A DNA stretch of 64,000 nt from contig NC_079512.1 in the NCBI RefSeq assembly GCF_000801105.2, positions 32,877,848 to 32,941,847 on the forward strand, read 5' to 3'. Source of the DNA: Raphanus sativus (Eukaryota; Streptophyta; Magnoliopsida; Brassicales; Brassicaceae). The notes beneath the pieces were generated by a model. The model saw only the letters and a program-made list of their open reading frames with translations. It was not told where the DNA came from and ran no database searches. Positions 45,504 to 57,889 of this stretch are shown here, piece by piece. Position numbers and translations under genes: made by a program. Each line of letters opens with the position of its first letter. Within the stretch, counting starts at the first letter, position 1.

Positions 45504-46598
45504 TTAATCTCTAGGGAGAAACCATCGAGCATCCACGAGATCCATCGTGTCAAGAAGATTGGGATAGCGAGCGAGGGTCTTGGTTGCAAGATTGTACATA
45601 CAGATGTCAAGTTGGCGACTTGAGCATTGGCAGGGACGAAAGTGACGGGTGAAATAGATGGAGTCAGGTTCGATACCAAGGGCCTTGTTAGCAGGCACAG
45701 TGAAACCCAAGTCAAGAAGCAGGGCCTCACCACCAAGAGAATCTACCTCAGTAACCGTGTGGCAGGCGTTATTTGGGTCTTCAACATCAGGATCCCTCTT
45801 GTAGACGCGGAACCAGGTCGAATAGCGTTGATCACTCTCAACCAACAAAACCTCTCCTGATGTTGTAACGGCAATGCTAGAATCGTAGGCAAAATCATGA
45901 CGAGAAAGCATTGGGAATGGTGTTTGATGACCGGTAATGTCCTTGAAGAAACCTTGCGGTCCAGACAGATCAAAGATTCGAACAAAACGCCGACTTGTTG
46001 AGACGTAAAGACGGTGACCACGTAGCACCATATCCGATAAGCCATCAAACTTGTGAAAGGCGGCACGGTCATCGAAAAAGAGAGGAATGTCGGTGTAATG
46101 AGTATCCCCGTTCTTGCAGAATGACATGTAAGAGTGGCCAGGGAGGTCGAACAACCACACCACAACGTACTCTTTTCCACTCTCGGAAACCCACAAAAGT
46201 CCCCTCACCACGTCAGCAATCAGATCCTCATAAATAGCGCCACACTCATCCCTTATAAATTCTCTATCTCCCACGCGCTTGACAATACAATCAGCTGACT
46301 CGATCGACTCTAGAGACGGTAGAGGCATCTTTTTACCACTAAACACATCTTCGATGTATAAATCGGATCTAGAATCTAAAACCAAGAGCCAGTTACCCGA
46401 GTTTGCCAGGAATCGACACCCTGAAAAGTCGTCCCCCACGTTCCTTTTGAAATTGTCTTCTTTAGGGTCGTACAGCACACAACCACCGTCTCTCGGAAAA
46501 AGCATCAGCCCTGGAGATCGGCTAAACTGGGGATTGTCCGCCTTAGACTCCTCCGACGTAGATCCGGCGCGTCGTTTGAGGGAAGAAGATATCGTCAT
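45504..46598 (-). CDS. DUF295 family protein (no F-box)
   Basis: Single-exon gene of 364 residues. The ATG at 46598 (MTISSSLKRR) is the first real Met; the frame extends only three non-ATG codons further. It matches the DUF295 type common in Brassicaceae F-box-like families: SPGLMLFPRDGGCVLYDPKEDN near residue 30, repeated beta-strand patterns (WVSESGKEYVVVWLF, FRVYKRD, SLGGEALLLDLG) and a C-terminal SIYFTRHF...YNLATKTLARYP. No F-box is visible at the N terminus, so it is one of the DUF295-only members. Function unknown; these families turn over quickly. A TATA box sits ~50 bases upstream. Confidence 0.87.
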   Translation of the reverse strand: MTISSSLKRRAGSTSEESKADNPQFSRSPGLMLFPRDGGCVLYDPKEDNFKRNVGDDFSGCRFLANSGNWLLVLDSRSDLYIEDVFSGKKMPLPSLESIESADCIVKRVGDREFIRDECGAIYEDLIADVVRGLLWVSESGKEYVVVWLFDLPGHSYMSFCKNGDTHYTDIPLFFDDRAAFHKFDGLSDMVLRGHRLYVSTSRRFVRIFDLSGPQGFFKDITGHQTPFPMLSRHDFAYDSSIAVTTSGEVLLVESDQRYSTWFRVYKRDPDVEDPNNACHTVTEVDSLGGEALLLDLGFTVPANKALGIEPDSIYFTRHFRPCQCSSRQLDICMYNLATKTLARYPNLLDTMDLVDARWFLPRD

Positions 46599-46645
46599 TA
46601 TTATCACGAGGCAGGCAGATTCTCGCGCCTGTTATTGTGTCTGTA

Positions 46646-46654
46646 TTATATATA
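46646..46654 (-). promoter_or_regulatory. TATA box of the DUF295 gene
   Basis: CTATATATA on the minus strand, about 50 bases before the ATG at 46598, implying a very short leader. Confidence 0.5.
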
Positions 46655-46867
46655 GGGTACCGCATAAGGTTTTCTCTTGGGCTACGACGAAGCCCGTTTA
46701 TGCTTGGGCTACCAAGACAACTTAAGTTTATTAAAGTAACATCCCATAATAATCCTTTATATACTTAAAGGACTTGCAAATAACTCATGTTATTTTTTGA
46801 AAAAAAAAATCAATTAAAACAATTCCTTATATTTTAGTTTTGTTATAAACATATTGAATATTACTAA

Positions 46868-48438
46868 CTAGGTGATTCTCCCGTGCTCATGCACGGGAAT
46901 AAATACTTATAAAATAATCAAATCATGATGATTGTAAAATATTTACATATGTTTCTTATAACTTTCAAGTAACTTTATAACTTATATTTATGATGAATAA
47001 AGGGAATTGTATATATATCATTATATAGATATATCTATACATTTGTTCATAACTTTTAAGTTATTTTAATTTATATCATGAAAATAATATTAAGTATCAC
47101 TATGTTCTCATCTTAATTAGATATGCAATTCTATTTATAGTAATTTGGATTAATTCATGTATGGTATCATTAAGCTCCATATTTGGTTTGAAAGTAAACA
47201 ACACTTTTTAATTAAGTTAAAATTAGATTAATTTCATTTAGTTTGGTTCATTTTATTAGATTTGTAAATATATTTATACAAGTTTTTATAATTTAATATA
47301 TGTTTTCTGAGAAAAGAAATATAAAGCTGGAATTGCATTAATAATTACTTCTAATATTTTAAAATATTAATATATGTTATTTTGGAGAAAATTATATAAA
47401 ATAAATTAATGTGCTAAGAGATTGAGAATTGAATAAGCAAACCAATTCAGAAATATTTCAAAACTTCATTGATTAATTTCAAATTCGTAAGGTAGTTACA
47501 CCCAGAAATTCAAAAGGTTGTATCTATCCGTGTGTTTTCATCTTAATTAGATATCTTATTTCAAACATAATATTTTGAACAGTTCAAGTGTTCATTGTTG
47601 GGTATGTTTTGCATCTATTATTTCAAATTGGACAACTATTTTTTTACTTTAATAATATTAAAATTGGATTACTATTCTTAGCTTAATTTAGTTCAGTTCA
47701 TCCTTTTATATTTGTAATATATTTTATAAATCTTATAAAATTTGGTAAGTTTATTTTTAAAAAGATAAAAACACACAGAAAATGTTGTAGTTGCATTCAT
47801 AAACATATTTTATAATATTTGAAAATTCATGTACATATATGAATATTTATAAAAAAAAACTAAATCATAATAATTGGTAAATCATCACTTGTTTAGAATT
47901 GTGAATACATCTTATAATTTAATCAATGAAAGTTAGGTAAAAAAATAATTTTAATTTATATTTTTTCTTAATGATATTAGATGATCACTTTACGTTGTTT
48001 GAAATTAATTTTCTTAAAATCAATTAATCAAAAATATAATCATTATAAAAATATGTTTTCTTAAAAATTATCTTAACTATTTTTAATTATATATATACAC
48101 CTATATATTTTGAAAATTATTAGATATTCACTTTTTTATTTATGTTTTTAGCGAAAATATAAAGTAGGAAAAAATAAATTCGTTTTTTGTATATACAAAA
48201 TCTATATATTTTATAGATATTTCCTTTTTACTATATATATGGGTTTATAAAATAAATAAACTATAATAAAAAGATAATTAAAGCTTTATTAATAAAAAGG
48301 AAACTAAACAATTTTTAGTAATGATAATTAGGTATAACTAAAATTAATTCATTAAGGGTATTCACGTAATCAACCATCATGAGAATCAACGTGAGCGCGA
48401 CACATATGAAACTGACTTCTCAAATAATATTATAGAGA
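46868..48438 (-). mobile_element. Non-autonomous Helitron, both ends visible
   Basis: Minus-strand element of 1571 bp. The 5' terminus (right) reads TCTCTATAATATTATTTGAG, then AAGTCAGTTTC, following an A. The 3' terminus (left) has a hairpin CCCGTGC-ATG-AGCACGGG, eight bases, then CTAG followed by T. TC...CTRR ends, a 3' subterminal hairpin and insertion between A and T define Helitrons. No Rep/helicase coding. A related 5' end lies at ~63232. Confidence 0.85.
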
Positions 48439-48439
48439 T

Positions 48440-49100
48440 CTGTTTGTTATGGTTTAACTATTTTACAACTTTGTTTTATAACAGAACATATAAAATTCTT
48501 TAAAATTCTGCTTATGAGTCTATATATATTTTATTCATCTGTTTCTTTGTCTTACTCTTGAACTTCAAGATTAGTGATGACTACAAAAAAAGGCGATGGA
48601 GAAGAATCCAAAAAACGCAAGTTCAACCAAAAAATCATAAAAATGTGTTATCTTTTATTTTTGATCAGGCATTTATCTAAGTGATCGTTATACAAGGTTT
48701 CATATATTTTTTAAAAAACTGAACAAAAAAACTTCAATAAATTTTTAATTTTAACTTTGATAGACTCCAAATATAAATAATACTAATGGATCAAATATAG
48801 ACTATATTATTATGTGTTGGTATTTACAAATTATTGTTTTTTCTATAAAATTGTTTCGAAACATGTATTATCTCTTTTTGGGAAAACTCATAATAATTGT
48901 TGTCTGTCTAACTTAAGGTTTCATTTTAACCACCTACAAAATGTGTTTGAAGAGTTTCTTTAAGAGTTTCTTTAAGCTACGCAGGAAGAAAAGGTTTCTT
49001 TAAGCTACGCAGGTTTTGTTTTTTGTTTAAATAGTTACAGTGAAGTGAAAAAAAAAAGTTTTTTTTATTTGTTATCCATCAATGGCATTTTTAACTTCTA
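48440..49100. other. Spacer with short tandem duplications
   Basis: GTTTCTTTAAGCTACGCAGG occurs twice at ~48977-49014, separated by AAGAAAAG, and a 13-bp unit (GAGTTTCTTTAA) is tandem just before. No gene. Confidence 0.5.
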
Positions 49101-49102
49101 AA

Positions 49103-49881
49103 CTAGATTCTAATCCGCGCCGGGCAGCGCGGATATTGTTTTATCTATTTTAAATCAATTATTAGTAGTATAAAATATATTTGTATTGTATTTTTATGAT
49201 TATTGATAGGTAAATAATAAGTTTTTAAAGATATATTGAATTGTGACGTTGTTACATAATATTGTTTGTATGGTATTTTTTCTCGTGTCCATAGATTTTT
49301 AATGTTGTAAATAGTGTTATTTTCCGTATAACGTTAGATGTTTTTTCAAATATTTTAATAAAATGCGATTGTTAATTTAATTTCTTATAAATATATTTAT
49401 ATCTTATTAAATATATATTATCAACATATTCCGTTCAAATATTTTATGGATATATTTTAAGATAATAAGTTTGAGGGGGAAAATTAAGATATAGTTTCAT
49501 ATGTTTTTTAAATTAAAAGCTTGCGTATATTTTAAGATAATACGGATAACCCACTAATAATTTTTGAATTATTATTTCCATTTAATAATTTTGGTTGGAA
49601 ATTCTGATAACCATATTATGTTGAAGTTGGTATCAAACGCTAATATATGATAGATTGTAAATGTAGATGGATTACTGAGTATTAGGGAGTTGCGAAAATA
49701 AGGAAGATATTCTTTTTAGAAAAGAAAATAAATTTTAAAATATATATGAGATCTCGTCTATTTAATTATTGTGATTTATTAAAAAATTGCGCAAATTGTT
49801 ATTGATTAAGTGGCGTGCAAGTCAAGTTAGTGTAGAATTGATTTTGGAAAATAAAATTAACTTTCAAATATATATATGAGA
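49103..49881 (-). mobile_element. Second Helitron
   Basis: The 3' terminus at 49103 reads, on the minus strand, hairpin CCGCGC-TGCCCG-GCGCGG, then ATTAGAAT and CTAG, followed by T. The probable 5' terminus is TCTCATATATATATTTGAAAG at 49881 preceded by A. A very similar sequence at 49751 is an alternative 5' end, or marks a nested copy. Confidence 0.65.
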
Positions 49882-49884
49882 TCT

Positions 49885-50150
49885 CGTTTATCTAAATTTT
49901 CACTACCCTGATCCGGATCTGGATCCACCGGCATTGTAGAAGCACTACCCGAATCTGGATACGGGCTCTCTGTATATCTGTTTTTCAGACTGGATCATAG
50001 CGGATACCAGATCGAGTCGCGGATCCGGATTTTAGGTTTGAGGCCTAATGGCAGGTATCTATTCTGGATAATACATAACATATATACAAAACTGGGGTTT
50101 ATAGGAAAAAAGAAGAAGAACCAAATTTATATAGTTTATGTGTGTTAGAT
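49885..50150. other. Spacer with GGATCTGGATCC-type short repeats
   Basis: Degenerate GATCCGGAT / GGATCTGGATCC palindromic motifs at 49910-50040. No gene; possibly a worn MITE. Confidence 0.4.
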
Positions 50151-50154
50151 ACGA

Positions 50155-50748
50155 TGAAATAAAATAATTGTATAAGTGTACATATATAGTTGGTCTATTT
50201 CAATTGTACTAGACCTTAATTCAATACATTTTGTGACGTTTTGGTTTAATTAGAGTAGAGTTTATTTCATTGGTTTAATATAAGTGAACCGATATAAATT
50301 GAAATGTAGTGTCTATAATATTTATTTGATATGACCCATAAAATATGTAATACACTAATAAAAATGAAGTAGTCCAAAATTTAAATGAAAACATTTATGG
50401 TAGATAAAAATTAAGACTCTATTTTAATAGATTAGATTGAAATAAAATAATTGTATAAGTGTACATATATAGTTGGTCTATTTCAATTGTAATAGACCTT
50501 AATTCAATACATTTTGTGATGTTTTGGTTTAATTAGAGTAGAGTTTATTTCATTGGTTTAATATAATTGAATCGATATAAATTGAAATGTAGTGTCTATA
50601 ATATTTATTTGATATGACCCATAAAATATGTAATACACTAATAGAAATGAATCGCGATTCATCAGTCGCAATTCTCCCATAGTCCAAAACTTAAATGAAA
50701 ACATTTATGGTAGATAAAAATTAAGACTCTATTTTAATAGATTAGATT
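50155..50748. repeat. Tandem duplication, 283-bp unit, two copies
   Basis: Copy 1 is 50155-50437 and copy 2 50438-50748, nearly identical. Copy 2 has ~27 extra bases containing the perfect palindrome GAATCGCGATTC (about 50648-50659). No coding capacity. Confidence 0.88.
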
Positions 50749-50749
50749 T

Positions 50750-51400
50750 AAAATTATATTTTTGGCCTAATGGCTAAAAACGTTGTGTTTGATCACCTTG
50801 TTACGAGGTTTATGAGAATGGACCTCGTATATGCATTATACTCAAATGTCCTTTTATACTTTTTTTTTTATAATGAAAACTTTCAACAGATACTTTTGTT
50901 TTGCCCCATACTTTGTGGAATCTACAACTAAAATTTTCAGGAATCACTGATGCTGGGGAACTGTTTTTTGCACCAAGTTCGTTTTCTGATTACGTCGAAG
51001 TTTTCTATTTCCATAAGAAAAAGACAATGAGAAGTCGTAGGAAACATCATTGTTATGTGTCAATCTCATGTGACGATAAATACGTTATTTTTTTTATATA
51101 ATTAGCTATTTTAAAATTAACAGTAATTCAAATTTTATATATATTTAGTTTACCATTATTAACTCATATAAAAAGCATGAGAGATAACATATATTTTTTG
51201 TTAGAAACAAATGTCTTTTTTTCAAAACATTTATCTCAAAGGAGTATAAAATATTTTGGGTGCTCTTCTCTTTCCCTGGTTTTTGAACTATTAAACCAAC
51301 TATTTTAAACTTCAATTAAAATTCTGGAAAGAAAATATAAAACATTAATTTCTAAATATTATTGGATGAAACAAAATTGCTATAGAAAATCATCATATAC
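50750..51400. other. Spacer with a possible exon scrap
   Basis: At 50940-51010 a splice-acceptor-like TTTTCAG precedes an open stretch (ITDAGELFFAPSSF) that looks like part of an exon, but I cannot assign it. Otherwise AT-rich. Confidence 0.3.
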
Positions 51401-51404
51401 GCTG

Positions 51405-52143
51405 AAACCGAAGGATGGCTTATTACTGGAAGAGAAAAATATAGCTTGCTCCATTATCTCTAACGCTTCCTCGCTTTTCTGTCTATCACACAACAAAATG
51501 AAGATTCTTTTTAGTCATTCTTCAAAAGAAAGTTGTATTAAATGAGGGTAGAATATAACCTTCAAGGCATGCAGAGCTGTCCCCAAATAAGACATTATAT
51601 AACAGAAGGACTCGGGTTTATTAAGAAAGCCATTCTGAAGTGATGCTCTGAGAACACAACAATAACTTCACTTGGCGTAGATAGATCATTCCAAGCCCAT
51701 ACCATGCGTTATAGCGTCTTTTGTGTCTACACGAAGTGCGTTTTGGTAACTTTTCATTCCGCTCTCAAAGTCTTCCAGAGTTGCGTACCTAGAGAAACGG
51801 TAAATCGGGACGCTGTTGTTTAGACCAATAACCAGAACATTTCAAGCAGACTATTGTTAAAATGGGCAGAAGCATTCTTACTCGTGGCCACATAAAAGTA
51901 TGTGCATATGCAAAATCTTGGATTCAACTGAACAGCTCGTAGGAAATTCTTCAGTGCTGTCTCATGGTTTTTATGCAAACTATCACAGTTTCCCATAGCA
52001 CAGCTACATAATTTTCGCATTTCTTTTATTTATATTATTATGACCAACAAGAAATGAGGTGATTAATCAGAAAGAGATATTCGACTATAAATACCAAGAT
52101 TGAGGAGGTAAGAATGAGTTCCTGAGCCAAGTAACTAAGCTTC
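51405..52143 (-). pseudogene. CDC27 (APC3) TPR gene fragment, downstream part
   Basis: Minus-strand remnants of CDC27/HOBBIT, the TPR subunit of the anaphase-promoting complex. Pieces in order from right to left: MKLSYLAQELI (52105-52143); AMGNCDSLHKNHETALKNFL with RAVQLNPRF (to ~51885); ATLEDFESGMKSYQNALRVDT with in-frame stops after it (51540-51790); SEEALEIMEQAIFFS (51405-51485). These follow the order of the real protein, with intron-like gaps and stop codons. The upstream part continues at 59710-59938: the Ty3/Gypsy element sits inside the exon encoding HLKED-MKLSYLAQEL. Not functional. Confidence 0.8.
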
Positions 52144-52148
52144 ATATC

Positions 52149-53965
52149 TGAAACACCCGGTTCATCCTCACTCGATACCGGCATGTTACCAAACCACAAT
52201 TGTGTCTCAAAAATCCGATAAAAGTCTTAAAGTCGATTTCCATATAAATAAGGAAATAAATCCATAAACCCAATAACTCAAATACTGAAATAAACGCTGA
52301 AAATAATATAATATAAGTCTGAGAAATAAACAAATGAAAACGCCTAGAAACACCATCCGTCCAATCGATATCCTACTCGTCAGCCTCACCTGAAAAAGGG
52401 GGAAAAGAGGGTGAGTAACAGGGGAGTCACTCAGTGAGGTATGGGATGCTAAGCCCGAATTTCATTGACTTAGACATAGCACTCCGAATATATATAATTT
52501 AATCCTAACATGTGACAAGCACGGCACCTAAAGTACCCATAAATCAAACAATGGTCCTAGCGGAAAACACACCCGCTGCCCAATAAAGGGCCAAAAACTC
52601 CGCCGACAAAGTGCTCGGTAACACACGCCCGTAGACGATTTATCGACCTCGAAGCCTTGGCACAACAGGTCGACTAAGCTGTGCCGCAGCATCTCCACAT
52701 CACATCATCAAATCATCACATATACTGGTCTCCGCCGGCACACAGAAATACGTCTCCGTGGTCGGCTAACATCCTAGTCGTCTAGATATATTATTTTAAT
52801 AATTAATTATCAATTACAAAAGACAAGCATCGTTGAATCATCTAGCATCCTAGTTCCGGTTAAGCAAGCAACCTAAACTAAACAAGCAATGACAGACTCG
52901 ATTTCACACAGACTGTACATATTAGAAATAAATTATACATATTCGAGATCCTAAATCGTGTACGAGAAATTACGAGAATAGCCCTCACCTTAGAAATGGG
53001 GAAAAGTAGTAGCTATGAACTCCAACTGCTCAAATAGACTCCAAATCTGAAATCAGGGCGAAAAATCGAGTCAGAATGCCCTTCGAACGGTCCAAAACGG
53101 ATAACCGGGAATCTGGTCAAAAAGTCAACCCGCAGGTCAAAGGTCAACCCGGTCAACTCTGACCCAAGCCGGTCAACCATTGACCCAATTGAAATCGAAT
53201 TGAACCAACCGGTTTTCCTTAACCGGATTCGATTTCAATTGAACCAGATTCAAATCAATTACAAACTGGTTAACCTAAACCGAAATCCAATTCTCAATAA
53301 CCAACAAACCGAAATCAAATCAATTAAACCGGTTTGACCAGTCAACGGTTTGACTCGCCGAGTTGACTCAGCCGAGTCACCGAGTCACCGGCGAGTCGGC
53401 GAGTCAGCCGGCGAGTCACCGGAGACCGGTCGCCGGCGGCGACCAAAGAGGCGGCGGCTTACCGGAGCAGTCACCGGCGACGAAGACTCCGGCGAACGGC
53501 GGTGACAGGCGGCGGCGCGTGAGATGCACGCGTGGTGGAGCGGCGGCGCGTGGAGGCGCGTGGAGGCGCGTGCGCGGTGGTCTGCGGCTGATCTTCTAGC
53601 TCCGGACTCGTCTCGACAAGGGGAACACACTGGTGGTCTTAAAATCACGAAATTCCAAACGGTTTGAGAGTTATGATCGATTTAGTGAACGACCGTTTAT
53701 AATCAAATCGGAAATGATGGTTTCACGGTTACCTTCGGTGGTTGATGGCGACTGGTCGGCGGTTCCGTTCTCGGTCGACGGTGACACTGGCTGTACGGAC
53801 TCAGATCTGCTCGACGGCTCACACTCTGCAGAGATCTAAGGCTTAGGAATTTCTTGAATAAAATAATGAGGAGGCTGGTTTAAATAGTGTCTCACCTAGG
53901 GTTTCCTGCGATGGGCCTGGGTCTCGCTGGGCCAAATTTACCGGGCTGGGAAATGGGTCGTTACA
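52149..53965 (-). repeat. LTR (3' LTR of the Ty3/Gypsy element)
   Basis: 1817 bp, nearly identical to 57892-59709. The region 53340-53600 is rich in GAGTCACCGGCGAGTC-type repeats and is far more GC-rich than the surroundings. Open frames here are shadows duplicated in the other LTR. Confidence 0.95.
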
Positions 53966-56900
53966 ATTCTCCCCCACTACAAAAGAATTCGACCCTGAAT
54001 TCGGCTCTTGAACCGACTGTCCAATACCATCCTGAAAAAGCTCCGGATAATCAATCCTCATATGAGCCTCGGTCTCCCAGGTCTCCTCCTGGATCCCGTC
54101 TCTTTCCCAACGGACTTTGACCAAACTGGTCATCATTCCTTGAACAGCTTTCACTTGACGCTCAACAATCTCAACTGGCTGACAAGGTGCAGACAAATTT
54201 TTACCAAGATCTCTCGGCGGCTGAGGCAAAATAAGCTCTGGGTCTCTCACAACTTTCCTCAAAACGGACACGTGGAACACATCATGAAAGTCTGATAACT
54301 CTGCTGATAACTGCAATTTATAAGCCACTGCTCCAATCCGCTCCAAAATAGGGTACGGTCCCATATATCTCGGTTTAAGCTTCTTTAACTTTCGAGTCTT
54401 AGATCCTCCCTGAAATGTCCTCATTTTCAGGTATACTAAGTCGCCCACCTGAAACTCCAAATCCTTACGGCGTTTGTCTGCATAACTCTTCTGACGGTCA
54501 TGGGCTTCCTTAAGCCGAGTCTTGAGCATCTCCACTTGCTCTACCGTCTCCTGAACCATTGCTGGTTCTAAGTCTCGTCTCTCCCCCACTTCTGTCCAAC
54601 AAAGTGGTGTACGACAAGGCCTACCATAAAGTGCCTCATAAGGTGCCATCTCAATGCTCGAATGATAACTGTTGTTGTAGGCAAACTCAACTAGAGGTAG
54701 ATACTTTCCCCAGCTACCCTCCCAATCTAGGACGCAAGCCCTAAGCATATCCTCCAATGTCTGAATAGTCCTCTCTGACTGTCCGTCTGTCTGTGGGTGA
54801 TAGGCTGTACTCATATGGACTTTCGTCCCAAGTGCATTCTGAAAGGCTCCCCAAAAAGCGGATGAGAACTTTGGATCTCGATCAGAAACAATACTGACAG
54901 GAACTCCATGCAACTTCACAATCTCATCGATGTAAATCTGTGCCAACTGCGTAGCTCCATATGTCTTCTTAATCGGCAGAAAATGAGCAGACTTGGTGAG
55001 TCTGTCTACAATCACCCAAACAGCATTCTTCCCACCCGTGGTTATCGGTAGTCCAGAAACAAAATCCATAGTCACCATGTCCCATTTCCATTCTGGCAAT
55101 GGTAGGTTTTGCAACAACCCGCTAGGCACTTGATGCTCAGCCTTAACCATCTGACACGTCTGACACTGCGATACAAATGTAGCAACATCTTTCTTCATAC
55201 CAGGCCAATGGTAATAGCGCTTCAGATCTCTGTACATCTTAGTGTTTCCCGGATGGATAGCAAATTTTGAGTGGTGTGCTTGCTGTAAGATTTCCTTTCT
55301 CAACAACTTATCATCAGGCACACAAACTCGGTTCCGGTACATGTACATCCCACTCATAGCTGTATGATAACCGGTACTCTCAATCTCAATCTGCTTAACC
55401 AAAACCTTGTCATTATCCTGAACTTTGCGTATTCTCCATAATAAATCTGCATTCTCCAAGGCATCAAGACCAGATGTCTCTTCTTCTGCAGTAACTGCGC
55501 TCACTCTGAGAGTGGCAAGTGTCGCCGTCAGCTCTTGAACCTCTTTGGTTCCTGACACATCATTCTTGCGTCTACTCAAGGCATCTGCCACCTGGTTGGC
55601 TTTACCAGGATGGTAAGTAATATCCAGGTCGTAATCTGCTAACAACTCCATCCATCTTCGCTGCCTCAAGTTTAGATCTGCCTGAGTAAAAATATACTTC
55701 AAACTCTGGTGGTCTGTAAGGATCTTAACCTTCTCTCCATACAGATATGACCTCCAAATTTTTAGTGCAAACACAACTGCTGCTAACTCCAGATCGTGAG
55801 TAGGGTAGTTAACCTCGTGAGGTCTCAACTGGCGTGATGCATAAGCAATAACATGACCCTCCTGCATCAATACACAACCCAAGCCAATACCTGACGCATC
55901 TGTATAAACCTCATATGGTATTCCTGGTCTCGGTAGTACCAGAACTGGTGCATTTGTCAGTCGCCGCTTTAGCTCTGTGAAGCTATGTGAACACTCATCA
56001 GTCCAAACAAGCTTAACATCCTTGCCTGTCAACTCTGTCATCGGCTTAGCGATACTGGCAAAACCCATGACGTACTTCCTGTAATAACCTGCTAGACCCA
56101 AAAAGCTGCGGATCTCTGTAGCACTCTTAGGTGTCGGCCACTCTGAAATTGCAGTAATCTTCTCTTGATCAACAGCAACTCCTTCCTCAGAAACTACATG
56201 GCCCAAAAATCCAATCTTCCTCTGCCAGAAGCTACATTTACTCATTTTAGCAAACAAGTGATGTTCTCTCAGCTTCTCCAAAACAATCCGCAAATGTTCA
56301 GCATGCTCTTCTCTGCTCCGAGAATAAATCAGAATATCATCGATGAAGACAATCACAAACTTATCCAAGTACTCGCGGAAAACATCATTCATCAACTTCA
56401 TGAACGCTGCAGGTGCGTTTGTCAGCCCAAATGGCATCACCACAAACTCGTAATGACCATAACGTGTCCGAAAAGCCGTCTTCCGTACATCCCCATCTGC
56501 TATCGCAATCTGGTGGTAACCTGATGCCAAGTCTATCTTAGAAAACCATGAAGCTCCCTGCAACTGATCCAGCAACTCATCGATTCGCGGAAGTGGATAC
56601 TTATTCTTGATGGTCACTTTGTTCAACCCCCTGTAGTCAATACAAAGCCTGAAACTCCCATCTTTCTTCTTCACAAACAATACTGGTGCTCCCCAAGGTG
56701 AAGTACTAGGTCTGATGAAACCTTTCTCCAATAACTCCTCTAACTGCTTTTTCAATTCAGCCATCTCTGCTGGTGCTAATCGGTACGGAGCCCGTGAAAC
56801 TGGTGTTGTCCCTGGTTCCAACTCAATGGTGAGGACATCATCTCTGGCTGGTGGTGGCCCTTTTAAAGCCTCAAATACATCTTGAAACCCTGCAACCACG

Positions 56901-57387
56901 GGTATGTCTTGCAACTCTAAATGTCCATCATCTTTAACCACCGAGATAGTTGCTAGAAATCCCTCTGCTCCTCTCTCCAACAAGTCCTCAGCACGCATCA
57001 TGGAGACAATAGAAACTCCCCGCTGAACTTGGATGCACTGGAATGTGATATTCCCTTCCTCTCTAGGGATAAGAACTCTTGCCTTTGGACAATCTACAAC
57101 CACTCGATGCCGCGACAGCCAATCCATCCCAAGTATAACATCGTAGTAATCTAGATCCATCTCTGATAAGTCTCCGATGAACTCCACCCCTCCTAGTACA
57201 ACTGGTACCTCTCGATGGATACCAAGGGTTCCTAAGCTCTCTGCGCCAGCTGTTATAATATTCTTCTTCTTTGGGTCAAAGACACCTTGAAAGGACCAAG
57301 ACTTGACTAGCCGCGAACTCACGAAGCTGTGGGAAGCTCCTGTGTCGAAAAGAGTGTGAGCTATCTCACCTCCAACAGAAACCGATC
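53843..57387 (-). CDS. Ty3/Gypsy pol: protease - RT - RNase H - integrase
   Basis: An uninterrupted frame of ~1180 codons. Domains by residue: aspartic protease ([10 protein letters not shown], ~16-25); reverse transcriptase ([13 protein letters not shown] ~267; catalytic FIDDILIY ~351-358); RNase H ([22 protein letters not shown]); integrase with the zinc-binding H-H-C-C (HHSKFAIH...CQTCQ), catalytic core ([20 protein letters not shown] with the DD35E glutamate), and a C-terminal chromodomain-like [12 protein letters not shown] segment. The end runs ~120 bases into the LTR. All catalytic residues I could check are present, so pol may be functional. The visible ATG at 57397 lies in a probable intron, so the real N terminus may come from splicing with gag. 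Confidence 0.93.
53966..53977 (-). promoter_or_regulatory. Polypurine tract of the LTR retrotransposon
   Basis: AGTGGGGGAGAA (minus strand) next to the LTR, the site for plus-strand DNA priming. Confidence 0.7.
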
Positions 57388-57465
57388 CTACACACATTTT
57401 ATTTTACTATACACTATAATCACCACAAAAGTACTCAAAAGAAAAGATATGGTATGAATACATAC
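57388..57465 (-). other. Probable 78-bp intron between gag and pol
   Basis: On the minus strand this stretch starts GTATGT and ends TGTGTAG, is AT-rich and contains the only stops separating the gag and pol frames. Both sides are in phase, so its removal would give one continuous gag-pol frame just before the protease. The size fits the short end of plant introns. No transcript evidence is available here. Confidence 0.5.
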
Positions 57466-57889
57466 CAGCTGTCGGCTCAGCTCCATCAGTTCCTCCTAAA
57501 GCATACACTCGTGGAGCGACGGCTTGACGCTTAGCTGGTGGAAGTGCTGCTTGTTCCTTCTTCGGACACTCTCTCGAAAAATGGCCCGGCTGATTACAGT
57601 TGTAACAATTCCTGTTTGTCGCTGCTGGTGCTGCAGTCTGTCCGGCGGAAGTCGCATCAGCTGGTCTAACCCGACAAAACTTCGCAATGTGGCCAAACCT
57701 CCCACACTCAAAACACTTGGCACACTCTCCCCTATGATGACGACGACAACGAGAACAATACGGTGCCTCTGACTGGTCCCCGGTCCTCCTCTGAGACTCT
57801 GTAGTCCTCCCAGGCTTAGGCTGAGCAGATTTGAGAAGTTTCTGCTCCTCTATCCAACCTGCTTCCTGTTCAGCTGCTTTTGATACCAA
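57466..57889 (-). CDS. Gag remnant with two zinc knuckles
   Basis: About 140 codons on the minus strand. Two CCHC knuckles are present, CFECGRFGHIAKFC and CYNCNQPGHFSREC, after a third Cys/His-rich motif (CSRCRRHHRGEC). The ~300-residue matrix/capsid part normally before them is absent; the frame begins at the LTR border without ATG. The first codons (LVSKAAEQEAG) read through a TGGTATCA sequence that also looks like the initiator-Met tRNA primer site. The downstream end shown here stops at the probable intron donor; unspliced it ends at 57407. Confidence 0.8.

Noticed and set aside
48977..49014. 20-bp repeat with AAGAAAAG spacer, considered as a stub insertion
   Set aside because: Spacer is too short and not a clean A run; neighbouring 13-bp tandem repeats suggest replication slippage.
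53363..53648. Arg/Gly-rich frames on both strands, repeated at 59107-59392
   Set aside because: They lie in the GC-rich part of both LTRs; duplicated non-coding sequence.
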